From NCBI RefSeq assembly GCF_900699765.1, contig NZ_CAADHO010000008.1, positions 214,104-278,103 of the forward strand: a stretch of DNA of 64,000 nucleotides. Direction: 5' to 3'. The notes beneath the pieces were generated by a model, which was given only the letters and a program-made list of their open reading frames with translations, ran no database searches and had not been told where the DNA came from. The position numbers were made by a program, and so were the translations under genes. The stretch is from Desulfoluna butyratoxydans (GTDB taxonomy: Bacteria; Desulfobacterota; Desulfobacteria; Desulfobacterales; Desulfolunaceae). Position 1 is the first letter of the stretch, and every line of letters begins with the position of its first letter. Shown one piece after another: positions 32,151 through 41,200 of the stretch.

Positions 32151-33406
32151 TCATCGAACCTTCCGAGCCGTGCCTTGCCTCCTGGGACCACCGCGTCTCG
32201 CCCATCCTCACCGTCCTTGGCAAACACATCCCCGTGTTTCATGCCTTCGGGACCTTGGGGGCCGGTGCGGCCCTCCTGCTTGCCACGGGGCTGACCCGTT
32301 GCCTCGGCCTCTCCCTGAACGCCATCCTCTTTCTCATGGGCCTTGCGGTTTTCACCTTCTGGATCCACAGCCTCGCCGTAAAAATCCTGACCCTGAAAGA
32401 GACCTTCGTCTACCTGCGCCATGTGGTGACCCTGGTGCCCGCCCTTCTCCTTTCCGGCATGGCCCTGGGCCTCTCCTCTTCCCTGGCCCATGCCGAAGTA
32501 GTCATGCTGGCCGTGGGCCTGCTCCAGGCCACGGGGCGCTTCGGGTGCTTCATGGCGGGATGCTGCCACGGCAGGCCCCATGGATGGGGTATCTGTTACG
32601 GAGATGCCCATGTAGCCGCAGGGTTTCCCGCATACCTAAGGGGTGTCCGGCTCTTTCCGGTCCAGGCCGTTGAGGCCTTCTGGGGCTTTTTGTGCGTGGT
32701 CACAGGTTCCGGGTTGCTGCTGGCCGGTTTCCCCACGGGCAGCGGCCTCTCCTCCTACCTCGTGCTCTACGGCCTGGGCCGGTTTTTTCTGGAATTCCAC
32801 CGGGGAGATACGGCGCGGGCTTTTCTGGGGCCCTTCTCCGAGGCCCAGTGCCTCAGCGTGCTTCTCATGCTCGGAGTCCTCTTTGCGGCAGCCGTCCAGG
32901 CCATCCCGTTTTTCTCCTGGCACGTCCTGGCCTTTGCCGGGCCCGCCTCCGCCGGGTGTATCCTGGCCGTGAGCCCTTCGCACCGCCAGACAGCCCGCCT
33001 GTTTCGTCCGGCCCACGTCAAAGAACTGGCCGCACGCCTTTCATGGTTTGACGAGGAGGCAAAGGACACCTCCCCGTCCGACGGAGCGAGTCAACCCGCC
33101 ATCGTGCTGACGGCCACGGGCTCCGGTATCCGGATCTCCACCGAATCCCTTGCCCACGAAGGCGCCCCCATCTCCTACATCGCCTTCTCCTCCCAGGACC
33201 ACCTTCTCTCACATCATGACGCCCGCAGGCTCGCGCGCCTCTGCCTGAGGCTGGTCAAGCAGCCCGCCGCCCTCCTGTTCGAGGGGCGGCCGGGAATCTT
33301 TCACCTGCTGGCAGGAAATCTTGCCGTCATTTCAACCATGGCCGACACCAGCAGGATCCCCCTCACCGAACCGACTCACCAGGGCAAAACACCCGTAAAG
33401 GCTTAA
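32141..33406 (+). CDS. Lgt-like (prolipoprotein diacylglyceryl transferase family) membrane protein with C-terminal soluble domain
   Basis: A 421-residue protein with about seven membrane segments in residues 25-275. The Lgt signature is visible as GRFGCFMAGCCHG (residues 132-144), replacing the GRxGNFxNGE of true Lgt but keeping its arginine (R133). A second Lgt-like segment is LYGLGRFFLEFHRGD, which keeps the second functional arginine. Residues about 290-421 are soluble and unassigned. Lgt attaches a diacylglyceryl group to a lipobox cysteine. This divergent form may modify or anchor another protein. Overlap with the DUF4157 gene ties it to the injection cluster. It is unlikely to be the housekeeping Lgt. 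Confidence 0.75.
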   Translation: MHIIIEPSEPCLASWDHRVSPILTVLGKHIPVFHAFGTLGAGAALLLATGLTRCLGLSLNAILFLMGLAVFTFWIHSLAVKILTLKETFVYLRHVVTLVPALLLSGMALGLSSSLAHAEVVMLAVGLLQATGRFGCFMAGCCHGRPHGWGICYGDAHVAAGFPAYLRGVRLFPVQAVEAFWGFLCVVTGSGLLLAGFPTGSGLSSYLVLYGLGRFFLEFHRGDTARAFLGPFSEAQCLSVLLMLGVLFAAAVQAIPFFSWHVLAFAGPASAGCILAVSPSHRQTARLFRPAHVKELAARLSWFDEEAKDTSPSDGASQPAIVLTATGSGIRISTESLAHEGAPISYIAFSSQDHLLSHHDARRLARLCLRLVKQPAALLFEGRPGIFHLLAGNLAVISTMADTSRIPLTEPTHQGKTPVKA

Positions 33407-33595
33407 GCGGCAGGTCTTCGTCTCTTTTCCGGGCACCCTATGGGCACGACCGCCATCGGCACACCACAAGCCGATGGGGGAACGTGCCTTTTTTTTCGCG
33501 AAAAAGCGTGCCATAGTAGGTCATCGGCGCCTTCCAGTCTCTGCCGACGGCCATGGCCATCCTTAAGTTAGCGACCTCAAACACACCGGATAGCG

Positions 33596-35014
33596 ATGAA
33601 ACGATACCTGACATCCGCAGCCTCATGCATCCTGGCCCTTGGCCTGTTCCATCTGGGGGCGAGTGTCTTTGTCCGGAGGAGCAACCTCTTTCTCCTGGAA
33701 AAAACCAGGGCCATCGCAGAAGCAGGGCTCCTTGCCCTGCCCAACCCGGTCACCCAGCCGCCCCTTGCCAGCTGGGAGGCGGCCCTGTGCGGGGCGATAT
33801 TTTTCACGGTCACCTCCGGTGCCTTTGTCCTTGCCAGTGCCCTGGTGGCCCCGTTCCTTTACCGACAAGGGGTTCTCTCCCGAAAAACAGCCACAGGCCT
33901 CCACGGACTCTTTCTGGTGGGCTGCCTTCTCAGCCTGGGAATCCGCTCTGAAACCTCTCCCCTTCTCCTGGGCTCCGTCGGCGCTTACCTCGTGCTCCTG
34001 CCCGCAGGACAACAAGCCACCGGGCCCCGTTTTAAGCCCCTTCTCTTCCATGCCCTGATTCCCGTCATCCTTGCCCTCTGTATCGCAGGCACCCACCTGG
34101 TCCTTCCCAGGGGGTTGTTCAGCGGCTTCCGGGACGCCTTCCTCTTTGACAACCCGGCAGGGAACGCGGTGCGTCACTTTTACTACACCTACACCCTCTT
34201 TCCCGCAGAGGCCTTTAAAGGCATGTCCCAGAAGAGCCAGGTCACCGTGAACGTCGAAGGAGAGAGCCCAAAGGCCCATTCCGCCATCAGGCGCCTGGGG
34301 CACCTGTCCCTGCCCGGAGGGCCCACGGATTACACCCTGAAACGTGGCCGGGACACCGTAACCCTTGCAGCGCCCGGGGCGACCCGAACCGTTGCGGCCC
34401 GGGACTTTTTCCGCGAGCCCGCCAAGGCCTTCCGGGCGTTTTCGGCAACAGCCGATCCCTTTGGGCCGTTGCGCAGCTTCACCTGGTTTTCCCTGTTCAC
34501 GGCCTTTCCCCTGCTCTTTTATCTCCTCTTTCACACCTCGGTGACCCTGGCCCTGGGCCTCTTTTTGCCGTTGCCCACGGCAGCGCGCGCAGCCACCGTA
34601 ACGGTGGCATCCTGCGCGCTTCTGTTCGTGGCCCTCCTTGCCGTGGGGCTCTCCCAACCGGACAGTACCACCCGGGCCCTTGACGCCCTGGCCCGGACAA
34701 AAACGCACAAAGCCACCGCCGGAGAGGTGATCTTTCGGGCGGCCGCCCACCCCAGCGCCCTTGTAAGGTACCGGGCCGCCCTGGCAGCACCCCGCATCCG
34801 TGATCCCCGCCTCAGGCGACACATCCTCACCACACTCTCCCGGGACCCGGACACCAACGTGGTCTGCCAGGCCCTGGGAGCCATGGGGCAGACAAAGGAC
34901 AAGGGGTACCTCATCCCCCTGGAAAAGGCCGTGGCCACCCGCCCGCAATGGTACGTTCAATGGTATGGCTACCGAGCCATGGGGAGGCTGGGATGGCACC
35001 AGAGCCCCAAATGA
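33596..35014 (+). CDS. Polytopic membrane protein with C-terminal HEAT-like repeats
   Basis: A 472-residue protein not recognised by name. It has an N-terminal membrane segment (residues 5-25), four or five more at about 55-185, a soluble part at about 185-285, and two further segments at about 295-350. The last 110 residues carry HEAT-like pairs (PSALVRYRAALAAPRIRDPRL, DPDTNVVCQALGAMGQTKDKG). Such ends usually bind proteins. The stop overlaps the next ATG (ATGA), so it forms a pair with the CPBP protease. A 189-bp gap separates it from the Lgt-like gene, so membership in the injection cluster is open. The ribosome site is weak. Confidence 0.7.
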   Translation: MKRYLTSAASCILALGLFHLGASVFVRRSNLFLLEKTRAIAEAGLLALPNPVTQPPLASWEAALCGAIFFTVTSGAFVLASALVAPFLYRQGVLSRKTATGLHGLFLVGCLLSLGIRSETSPLLLGSVGAYLVLLPAGQQATGPRFKPLLFHALIPVILALCIAGTHLVLPRGLFSGFRDAFLFDNPAGNAVRHFYYTYTLFPAEAFKGMSQKSQVTVNVEGESPKAHSAIRRLGHLSLPGGPTDYTLKRGRDTVTLAAPGATRTVAARDFFREPAKAFRAFSATADPFGPLRSFTWFSLFTAFPLLFYLLFHTSVTLALGLFLPLPTAARAATVTVASCALLFVALLAVGLSQPDSTTRALDALARTKTHKATAGEVIFRAAAHPSALVRYRAALAAPRIRDPRLRRHILTTLSRDPDTNVVCQALGAMGQTKDKGYLIPLEKAVATRPQWYVQWYGYRAMGRLGWHQSPK

Positions 35015-35625
35015 CCAGAAGCCTTGTTGCCGCCTCCCTTGTACTCCTGCTGGAGGCGGCCGGGCAAAGCCTTGCCCCCATGGCGCCTCCCCTTGCTCTC
35101 ATCCTTGTTCTCCGAATCGTCCAGGGCACGATCATGGTTCTCCTGCTCAGGGACCGGTTTGTCCGGGGCGACTTAGGGCGCCTCTCTTTCGAGGCCCTCA
35201 CCCAGGCCACAAAACGGGGCGTCGTATGGTGCCTGGGGTTCGGTGCCGTTGTGGGGGCAGTCGCCCTGGTTCTCGCTGTTGCGGGCATCAACCCCCTGCA
35301 CCTGATCAGGATGCACCTGCCCCAGGATCCGTCCACATTGGCCCTCTTCTTTGTCACGGGCTGCCTGGTGGCTCCCCTGGCCGAGGAGTTGTTCTTCCGG
35401 GGCATCGTGTACCGCCTGCTTCGCCCCATGGGGGTGATCCCGGCGGTCCTCATCAGCACCCTGGTTTTTGCTGCCGCCCACGCCATGCATGGGGTGGTTC
35501 CCGTGACACAGCTTGCAGGGGGGCTTCTCTTTGCCGTCGCCTATGAAAAAGAGGGCCACCTGGCCGTACCCGTCATCATCCATGGGGCGGGAAACACAGC
35601 GCTCTTTACTCTTTCTCTTATATGA
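35011..35625 (+). CDS. CPBP-family intramembrane metalloprotease
   Basis: A 204-residue membrane protein with the CPBP (CAAX protease/bacteriocin-processing) motifs: EELFFRG near residue 128, then AAHAMHG and HGAGN. Five or six membrane segments are visible. The family cleaves peptides in the membrane in eukaryotic prenyl-protein maturation and in bacteriocin maturation or immunity; the target here is unknown. The ATG overlaps the stop of the HEAT membrane protein, so the two are co-translated. The longer frame from 34948 only repeats the overlap region. Confidence 0.88.
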   Translation: MTRSLVAASLVLLLEAAGQSLAPMAPPLALILVLRIVQGTIMVLLLRDRFVRGDLGRLSFEALTQATKRGVVWCLGFGAVVGAVALVLAVAGINPLHLIRMHLPQDPSTLALFFVTGCLVAPLAEELFFRGIVYRLLRPMGVIPAVLISTLVFAAAHAMHGVVPVTQLAGGLLFAVAYEKEGHLAVPVIIHGAGNTALFTLSLI

Positions 35626-35927
35626 GGCATCATGGACGAAATTTGTCGGGCCCTGAAAAACAAAGGCCCCGGCGCAAATTACGGCCGTTTCAAAGACAGG
35701 CAGGAACCCGCGCCACATCAGGGTTCCGGGTTGCACGCGACCACCTGTCAGACTGAAAAAACGCAACCCAAACCCACATACCGATACCATCACCGTTGAG
35801 ACGACCTGCAGCAAGTCGCCATTGCCCGGCCCCCTTTCCCCGTCACGGTGACACAACGGCCTTAACGTCGTGCAACCACGCCTTTTAAAGGCGCCACAAC
35901 GATCACAGGTGATCCAAGTACTGAGCC
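35626..35927. other. Intergenic region between the CPBP gene and gspF
   Basis: A 302-bp gap. An imperfect inverted repeat at 35639-35680 (AAATTTGTCGGGCC against GGCCCCGGCGCAAATT) could end the upstream transcript, but no T-run follows. No clear promoter for gspF was identified. Confidence 0.45.
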
Positions 35928-37157
35928 ATGCCACTTTTTGAATACAGCGCCCTGACAGACAAGGGAAAAACAACCACGGGCATCATGGACTGCGACAGCG
36001 CCCAGGCTGCCCGACAGAAACTCCGGGCCGGGCGTCTCTATCCGGTGAAGGTCACCGAAGTGTCCGACCGCAGCATCGCCTCGGGCCGATTCAACCTGAA
36101 CCGTATCGGCGCTCTCTTCAGCCGGGTGCGCCCCAGGGATCTCACCCTGGCCACGCGCCAGCTGGCCACCCTCATCAACGCCGGGTTCACCCTGGTCTCT
36201 GCCATCGACACCCTTATTCAGCTGGTGGAGACACCCCGCCTCAAGCAGGTCTTCTCCCGCATCAAGGACAGCATCGAGGAGGGGAGCAGCTTTGCCGAGG
36301 CCCTCTCCTCCTATCCGGGCATTTTCAGCCCCGTCTTTATCAACATGGTCATGGCCGGAGAGGCGTCGGGCACCCTGGACGTTGTCCTGGAACGCCTGGC
36401 TGAAATCGGCGAACGCCAGCTCTCCCTGACAAACCGCATCCGGGCCGCCCTCACCTACCCCTTTCTCATGACCTGTATCGGGGTGCTTATCCTCTATTTT
36501 CTCATGACGATTATCGTGCCCAGGATGGCGGGGATCTTCAACGACATGGGCCAGGCCCTTCCCCTGCCCACGCGCATTCTCCTGCGCAGCGGGGAGATCC
36601 TCGGTACGTTCTGGTGGGTTTTTCCCCTGCTGTTGATCCTTACGGTCACCGCCTTCAGGCGGTTCAAGCAGAAGGAAAAGGGAGCCATGCTCATCGACAG
36701 GTTCCTGCTTCGCCTCCCCGTTGCCGGTGACCTCGTGCGAAAAGTGGCTGTCACCCGCTTCTCGCGAACCTTGGGCTCCCTTCTCACCAACGGAGTCTCC
36801 ATGCTCACGGCCATGGACGTGGCACGGAACGTGGCGGGCAACCTGGTCCTTGCCGAAGCAGCGGCCGGTGCGGCCGGGGAAGTTGAAAAGGGAGGAGATC
36901 TGGGAGAGGCCATGGGCCAGTCCGGGGTCTTTCCGCTGCTGGCCGTGCAGATGGTCAAGGTGGGGGAAAAAAGCGGCAAGCTGGAAGAGATGCTGGGGCG
37001 GGTGGCCGATGTCTACGAAGGAGAAGTGGAGTCGTCCCTGGAGAGCCTCACCTCCATGATCGAGCCGGTGATTATCCTGGTGATGGGTGCCACCGTGGGA
37101 TTCATTGTCCTCTCCATCTGCCTGCCCATTTTTTCCATGAACCAGCTCATCGGATAG
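35928..37157 (+). CDS. gspF: Type II secretion inner-membrane platform protein GspF
   Basis: A 409-residue GspF/PilC-family protein. It starts MPLFEYSALTDKGKTTTGIMD, has two T2SSF domains (TLATRQLATLINAGFTLVSAID, then RFSRTLGSLLTNGVSMLTAMD) and three membrane segments (about 175-195, 220-240, 375-400). GspF couples the GspE ATPase to pseudopilus assembly. It is the only copy in the window and lies on the opposite strand to, and 15 kb from, the gspG end of the operon that lacks it. The DUF748 gene follows after 44 bp. No strong ribosome site is present. Confidence 0.95.
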   Translation: MPLFEYSALTDKGKTTTGIMDCDSAQAARQKLRAGRLYPVKVTEVSDRSIASGRFNLNRIGALFSRVRPRDLTLATRQLATLINAGFTLVSAIDTLIQLVETPRLKQVFSRIKDSIEEGSSFAEALSSYPGIFSPVFINMVMAGEASGTLDVVLERLAEIGERQLSLTNRIRAALTYPFLMTCIGVLILYFLMTIIVPRMAGIFNDMGQALPLPTRILLRSGEILGTFWWVFPLLLILTVTAFRRFKQKEKGAMLIDRFLLRLPVAGDLVRKVAVTRFSRTLGSLLTNGVSMLTAMDVARNVAGNLVLAEAAAGAAGEVEKGGDLGEAMGQSGVFPLLAVQMVKVGEKSGKLEEMLGRVADVYEGEVESSLESLTSMIEPVIILVMGATVGFIVLSICLPIFSMNQLIG

Positions 37158-37201
37158 GGCGGGCACAGCCAAACCAAGCCACAGACTCAAACGGTAAGAC
37201 A

Positions 37202-39733
37202 TTGAAACAATTGCGCCAGATCAAATCCACCGTCAAATCCCGGGGCGGCATCATCACATCCGTGTCGGCCCTTGTTATCCTTCTCTTCGTGTCCGCCGTG
37301 CCTTTTGCCATCAAGCATGGAGCGCTCTTCTGGCTCACGTCCAAAGGCATGGAGGCCCGCATCGACAATGTGGACGTGAACCTCTTTGCCGGCACCCTGG
37401 TGGTGGAAGGGGTGCACCTGCGCGCCCAAAGCGGTGAAGCCTCTTCCCTGGAGCGATTTGGCGTAAACCTGGCCATGACGGACCTGGTGCGTAAGCGGCT
37501 GCGCATCCAATCCCTTCACATCGATGGGCTGGACCTTATGGTTCGACAGGACACGTCCCTTATGGCAGGCGGGTTCCCCATTTCCACCGGTGAACCCCAT
37601 GCCGAGCCCCCGGCCCGTGACGACAAAGAAAGCAAAACACCCTGGCATGTGGGCGTGGATACCTTCACCGCACGAAACACCTCGGTGAACCTGTCCCTTC
37701 CCAAACTGGACCTGGTCATTGCCCTGGAGGACGCCTCCCTCACCGGCCTTTCCACGTGGAAACCCGAGCAGGTATCACGCCTTGAGATCACCGGAGCCCT
37801 CAACAAGAGCCCCCTGCTCGTCTCCCTGGATCTTGTCCCCTTTGGCCCGGAAACCTCCGTGCAGGGCGGGGTCCAGCTCACCGACTTTGCCCTTTCGCCG
37901 TTTTCCGGGCTGGCTGCACCCCGGGTCGCCGCCCTGGAAGGCGAGCTGACCGTTGACACCCGCTTTACCATCACCCAAGCCCCTGAAGCCGGGACCACCC
38001 TCAGCCAGACCGGGACCCTTTCCCTCTCCCATGTCGGCGGCCACCTTACAGACCCGGCTGTCACCCTCCGGGATGCGGGGATCACCTGGCTCGGAGATGT
38101 CTGGGTCGCCCTGGACAAAGACGGCACCCTCACCGATCTTCGCACCCTGGGATCCCTGAGCAACGGCAAGCTTGATATCGCCTACCCCGAAGGGGGCATC
38201 CGCCTTCGCCATGAAGGCATTGTCTGGGACGGTGAGTTGAGCTTTGACCCATCACGCAAGGACGGCCTTGCCGCCCGTGGCAACCTGAGCGTCAGGCAAG
38301 CCCTTGCCTCAGACAGCGAAACCGACGTGAAGATCGCCTCCCTGGCCCACTTTTTCGCCTACGATATCAAGGCAAAGGGCCTTGCCGACATCCGGGTTCC
38401 CCATATTTCCCTGAAAAAACTCGCGGCCCTGCCTCCCTTGTCCGAGATCGGCTCCGTGGACATCACCGGCATGGCTCTGGAAGAGCTCAGCCACCTGCGG
38501 GCCGAGACCTTTATCATCGACGATGTGGTCACCACCCTGGTAAGGGACCCGTCGGGACGGCTCACCTTCTTCAATACCCTCAACAGCCTGACGGCGTTCC
38601 ACTGGGGCGACTCCGCCCCCGCTCCGTCCGAGGCCGAGGTCCCGAACACCCCACCCCCGGCCCCCAGGCCCATCGTGACGGCAAAAATCAACACCTTCCG
38701 CATCTCAGGCTCCCCTTTCCTGCACCTGACGGACCGCAGCGTCAGGCCCGTTTTTGAAAAGGGGGTCACCCTCAAGCGGCTGGAGATTCAGAACATTGAC
38801 ACGGCAGACCCGGACAAGGACCTCCCCTTGAGCCTCGTTGCCGAGCTGGACACCTACGAAACCCTGTCGGTCACCGGAACCGTGAGGCCCCTGGCACATG
38901 ATGTCTCGGCGCACCTGGAAGCCCGGGTTGCCAACATCAACCTCTCCTCGCTGTCGCCTTACAGTTCCCAGGCCCTGGGCTACCTCATCAAACGGGGAAG
39001 CTTTACCGCGGACTCCACCCTGGATATCGACGCGGGCATCCTTGATGTCAGAAACCAGCTGACCCTGCGCAACCTCAAGCTGGTCCCGGACGACGAAGAC
39101 ACCGCCCACCAGACCATGAAGAATCTCTCCATGCCCCTGGACTACGCCCTCTCCATCCTGGAGGACGGCAACGGCACCATCAGCCTCTCCATTCCGGTCC
39201 ACGGAGACATCCACAACCCGGATATCAGCCTGAACAGCATCATTCAGGTGGCCATGACCAAGGCCATCACCACGGCCTCGGTCTCCTACCTCTCCTTCCT
39301 GCTCCAGCCCTACGGGGCCTTGCTCATGGTGGCTGAAAAAGCAGGAGAGATGGTCACGGAAATCCACCTGGACTCCGTGGGCTATGCCCTGGGAGCAACG
39401 GAGCCCAACCCGGAGGGCCTCGAATACCTCAAGGTGGTGGCCGGGCTTATGAAGAAAAAAGAGTTCCTGAACCTCACCGTCTGCGCCAACGCCGTGGCAG
39501 AGGACCTCGTCACACCCGAGGCGCCCCACGGGGAAACACCGGAGAATGCCGACGCGCCTGAGGCGCCGGAACCTCCCGCACGGGAACGCTACCTGGACCT
39601 GGCACAACAGCGCGGCAGGGCCATCCGCCACATCCTGGCCAAAGAGGGCATCGCACCGGGGCGCATCCATGTGTGCCGCCCCGATTTCACCGTCTCCGCC
39701 CAGAAACAACCGGAAGCCGAGCTGACGCTCTAA
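37202..39733 (+). CDS. DUF748 (AsmA-like) periplasm-facing protein
   Basis: An 843-residue protein with one N-terminal membrane segment (IITSVSALVILLFVSAVPFAI, residues 17-37) followed by a long beta-rich periplasmic part. The pattern VDVNLFAGTLVVEGVHLRAQ and RLRIQSLHIDGLDL, the central KINTFRISGSPFLHLTDRS and the late ISLNSIIQVAMTKAITTASVS are typical of DUF748. These proteins are related to AsmA/TamB-like bridge proteins in envelope biogenesis; the function is not proven. TTG at 37202 is the likely start, since the first later ATG would remove the membrane segment. It may be transcribed with gspF. Confidence 0.85.
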   Translation: MKQLRQIKSTVKSRGGIITSVSALVILLFVSAVPFAIKHGALFWLTSKGMEARIDNVDVNLFAGTLVVEGVHLRAQSGEASSLERFGVNLAMTDLVRKRLRIQSLHIDGLDLMVRQDTSLMAGGFPISTGEPHAEPPARDDKESKTPWHVGVDTFTARNTSVNLSLPKLDLVIALEDASLTGLSTWKPEQVSRLEITGALNKSPLLVSLDLVPFGPETSVQGGVQLTDFALSPFSGLAAPRVAALEGELTVDTRFTITQAPEAGTTLSQTGTLSLSHVGGHLTDPAVTLRDAGITWLGDVWVALDKDGTLTDLRTLGSLSNGKLDIAYPEGGIRLRHEGIVWDGELSFDPSRKDGLAARGNLSVRQALASDSETDVKIASLAHFFAYDIKAKGLADIRVPHISLKKLAALPPLSEIGSVDITGMALEELSHLRAETFIIDDVVTTLVRDPSGRLTFFNTLNSLTAFHWGDSAPAPSEAEVPNTPPPAPRPIVTAKINTFRISGSPFLHLTDRSVRPVFEKGVTLKRLEIQNIDTADPDKDLPLSLVAELDTYETLSVTGTVRPLAHDVSAHLEARVANINLSSLSPYSSQALGYLIKRGSFTADSTLDIDAGILDVRNQLTLRNLKLVPDDEDTAHQTMKNLSMPLDYALSILEDGNGTISLSIPVHGDIHNPDISLNSIIQVAMTKAITTASVSYLSFLLQPYGALLMVAEKAGEMVTEIHLDSVGYALGATEPNPEGLEYLKVVAGLMKKKEFLNLTVCANAVAEDLVTPEAPHGETPENADAPEAPEPPARERYLDLAQQRGRAIRHILAKEGIAPGRIHVCRPDFTVSAQKQPEAELTL

Positions 39734-39752
39734 CAACATGTTTCAGATGGGA

Positions 39753-40679
39753 TTAATAGGGAATGGACAGGGTCAGGCCGAGGCAGGATTCAGCGCCCTT
39801 GCGTTCGAGTTCGCCACCCCAGTGGCGCATCTCGTTCCAGAGGCTTTCACGGCTCCGGCGATTCTCTTTCAGGGCACCTGTGTAGGAACCGTGGATGCTT
39901 CCGGAGTAGAACCCGAAGCCCACGAAGGCGATGAGGGCCCCCAGGGCGTTGTTGCCGTCGTCAAAACTCTCGGCGGCGGCCAGCCCCAGGGTGACATTGA
40001 GAAGAAAGGCCACGGCAGCATCCTGATAGCGGCCGAGATAGAGGTAACCGCCCCCGGGGATCAGGGCGAGGCCCCCGGCCAGGACAGGCGATTTTTCGGG
40101 CAGGGCCTTGAACTGTTCCAGGCTGTTCAGGATGCCGTGGTACCCGCACTCCCCGTCCACCTGGCCCGCGGTGGCTTTAAAGGCAGCTTCCGCCCGGGGC
40201 AGGTCCCCCATTTCCAGACGTGTCCAGGCCATGCGGGTAAGGATCAGGCGCTGGGCGTCATCATCCCCCTGGGTTTCAATCCGAAGGTTGTTGAGCAGGA
40301 TCACCCCGGCCGAAGGATCCCCTGACCGGGTGTGGCACTGGGCTTCCATCACCCCGGCAGCCAGGGCCAGGGGGGAAGCACCAAACCGGGTGCGAAAATC
40401 GGCAAAGGCCTTTTGCGCCTGCGGGTATTGTCCGTCTTCGTAGAGGGAAAGAGCCCTGCCGTAATGGGCGGCGGCCTGGCCATGGGCCTTGGGGAAAAAA
40501 TGGATGAACCGGGAGAATTCCGCAGCGGCCTGGGTGTAGTCCCCCTGCTCGAAAAGGCTGCGGGCGTAGGAAAACTGGGCGTCTTCATCGATGGTGAGGG
40601 TGGCTGCCACTGAAGGGGCAACGGTGAGGCAAACAAGCAGCAGAGCCAGCAGGCCTGCTGATAAAACGGGGCGCTTCAT
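39753..40679 (-). CDS. TPR-repeat protein with signal peptide and C-terminal membrane-like region
   Basis: A 308-residue protein. It starts MKRPVLSAGLLALLLVCLTVAP with a signal peptide ending near SVAA. TPR-like units run from FSYARSLFEQGDYTQAAAEFS through LILTRMAWTRLEMGDLPRAEA. The C-terminal 100 residues include two hydrophobic Gly-rich segments (LAGGLALIPGGGYLYLG, ALGALIAFVGFGFYSGSIHG). The start at 40679 is chosen for the signal peptide; the open frame to 40817 has no such feature. It is the last gene of the gsp operon direction, after the YidD-like gene, and ends 19 bp from the convergent DUF748 gene. An envelope role is likely. Confidence 0.7.
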   Translation of the reverse strand: MKRPVLSAGLLALLLVCLTVAPSVAATLTIDEDAQFSYARSLFEQGDYTQAAAEFSRFIHFFPKAHGQAAAHYGRALSLYEDGQYPQAQKAFADFRTRFGASPLALAAGVMEAQCHTRSGDPSAGVILLNNLRIETQGDDDAQRLILTRMAWTRLEMGDLPRAEAAFKATAGQVDGECGYHGILNSLEQFKALPEKSPVLAGGLALIPGGGYLYLGRYQDAAVAFLLNVTLGLAAAESFDDGNNALGALIAFVGFGFYSGSIHGSYTGALKENRRSRESLWNEMRHWGGELERKGAESCLGLTLSIPY

Positions 40680-40807
40680 GGGGTTACATGGCTCCTTTGT
40701 CCATGGATTCGGTTCAAGAACGGGCAACGGCATGACGTCTATTGTTACAGCCGGGCTCAGAAAAAGACAAACACGGCCTCCGGCGGCAAGGCGTGCCACC
40801 TTTCTGT

Positions 40808-41200
40808 TTAATCCCACCCATCAAAGTGCATGGGCAGCACCGGTGCTTTTTTCTCTTCTCCCCCGTCCTTCCACCAGAAATCATTGGCCGACACCGGGTC
40901 CCAGGCGTGTCGGTGCCCTCCCACCACCACCTGGGGCAACCGTTTGGTGTCGTCTCCCCCGCAGCGTATCAACCGATCACAGCTGAGCATGGCGCCTTTG
41001 AGGGGGCCGTGTTTTTCCACGGCCTCTTTGGCATAGCGGGCGCAGGATGGCACGTGGCTGCACCGGTTGCCGTCCGCCGAGGAAATCACCGACTTGAACA
41101 CCGAGTAGATCAGGGGGCTCTCCCCGCTCTCGGCAACGGCCGTTGCCGGGACGAGCAGGCAGATTGCCGCCAGGGCTATCAGGTATCTTTCCCTAAGCAT
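40808..41200 (-). CDS. yidD: YidD-domain protein with an N-terminal signal peptide
   Basis: A 130-residue protein. Residues 30-80 match YidD (PF01809): YSVFKSVISSADGNRCSHVPS, CARYAKEAVEKHGPLKGAML and SCDRLIRCG, with the conserved Cys residues. Ordinary YidD is a short cytoplasmic protein tied to YidC insertion. This one has a predicted signal peptide (LIALAAICLLVPATAVAE) and an extra C-terminal 40 residues, so it would act in the periplasm. Its start overlaps the gspE stop by 8 bp, which places it in the secretion operon. Confidence 0.75.
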   Translation of the reverse strand: MLRERYLIALAAICLLVPATAVAESGESPLIYSVFKSVISSADGNRCSHVPSCARYAKEAVEKHGPLKGAMLSCDRLIRCGGDDTKRLPQVVVGGHRHAWDPVSANDFWWKDGGEEKKAPVLPMHFDGWD

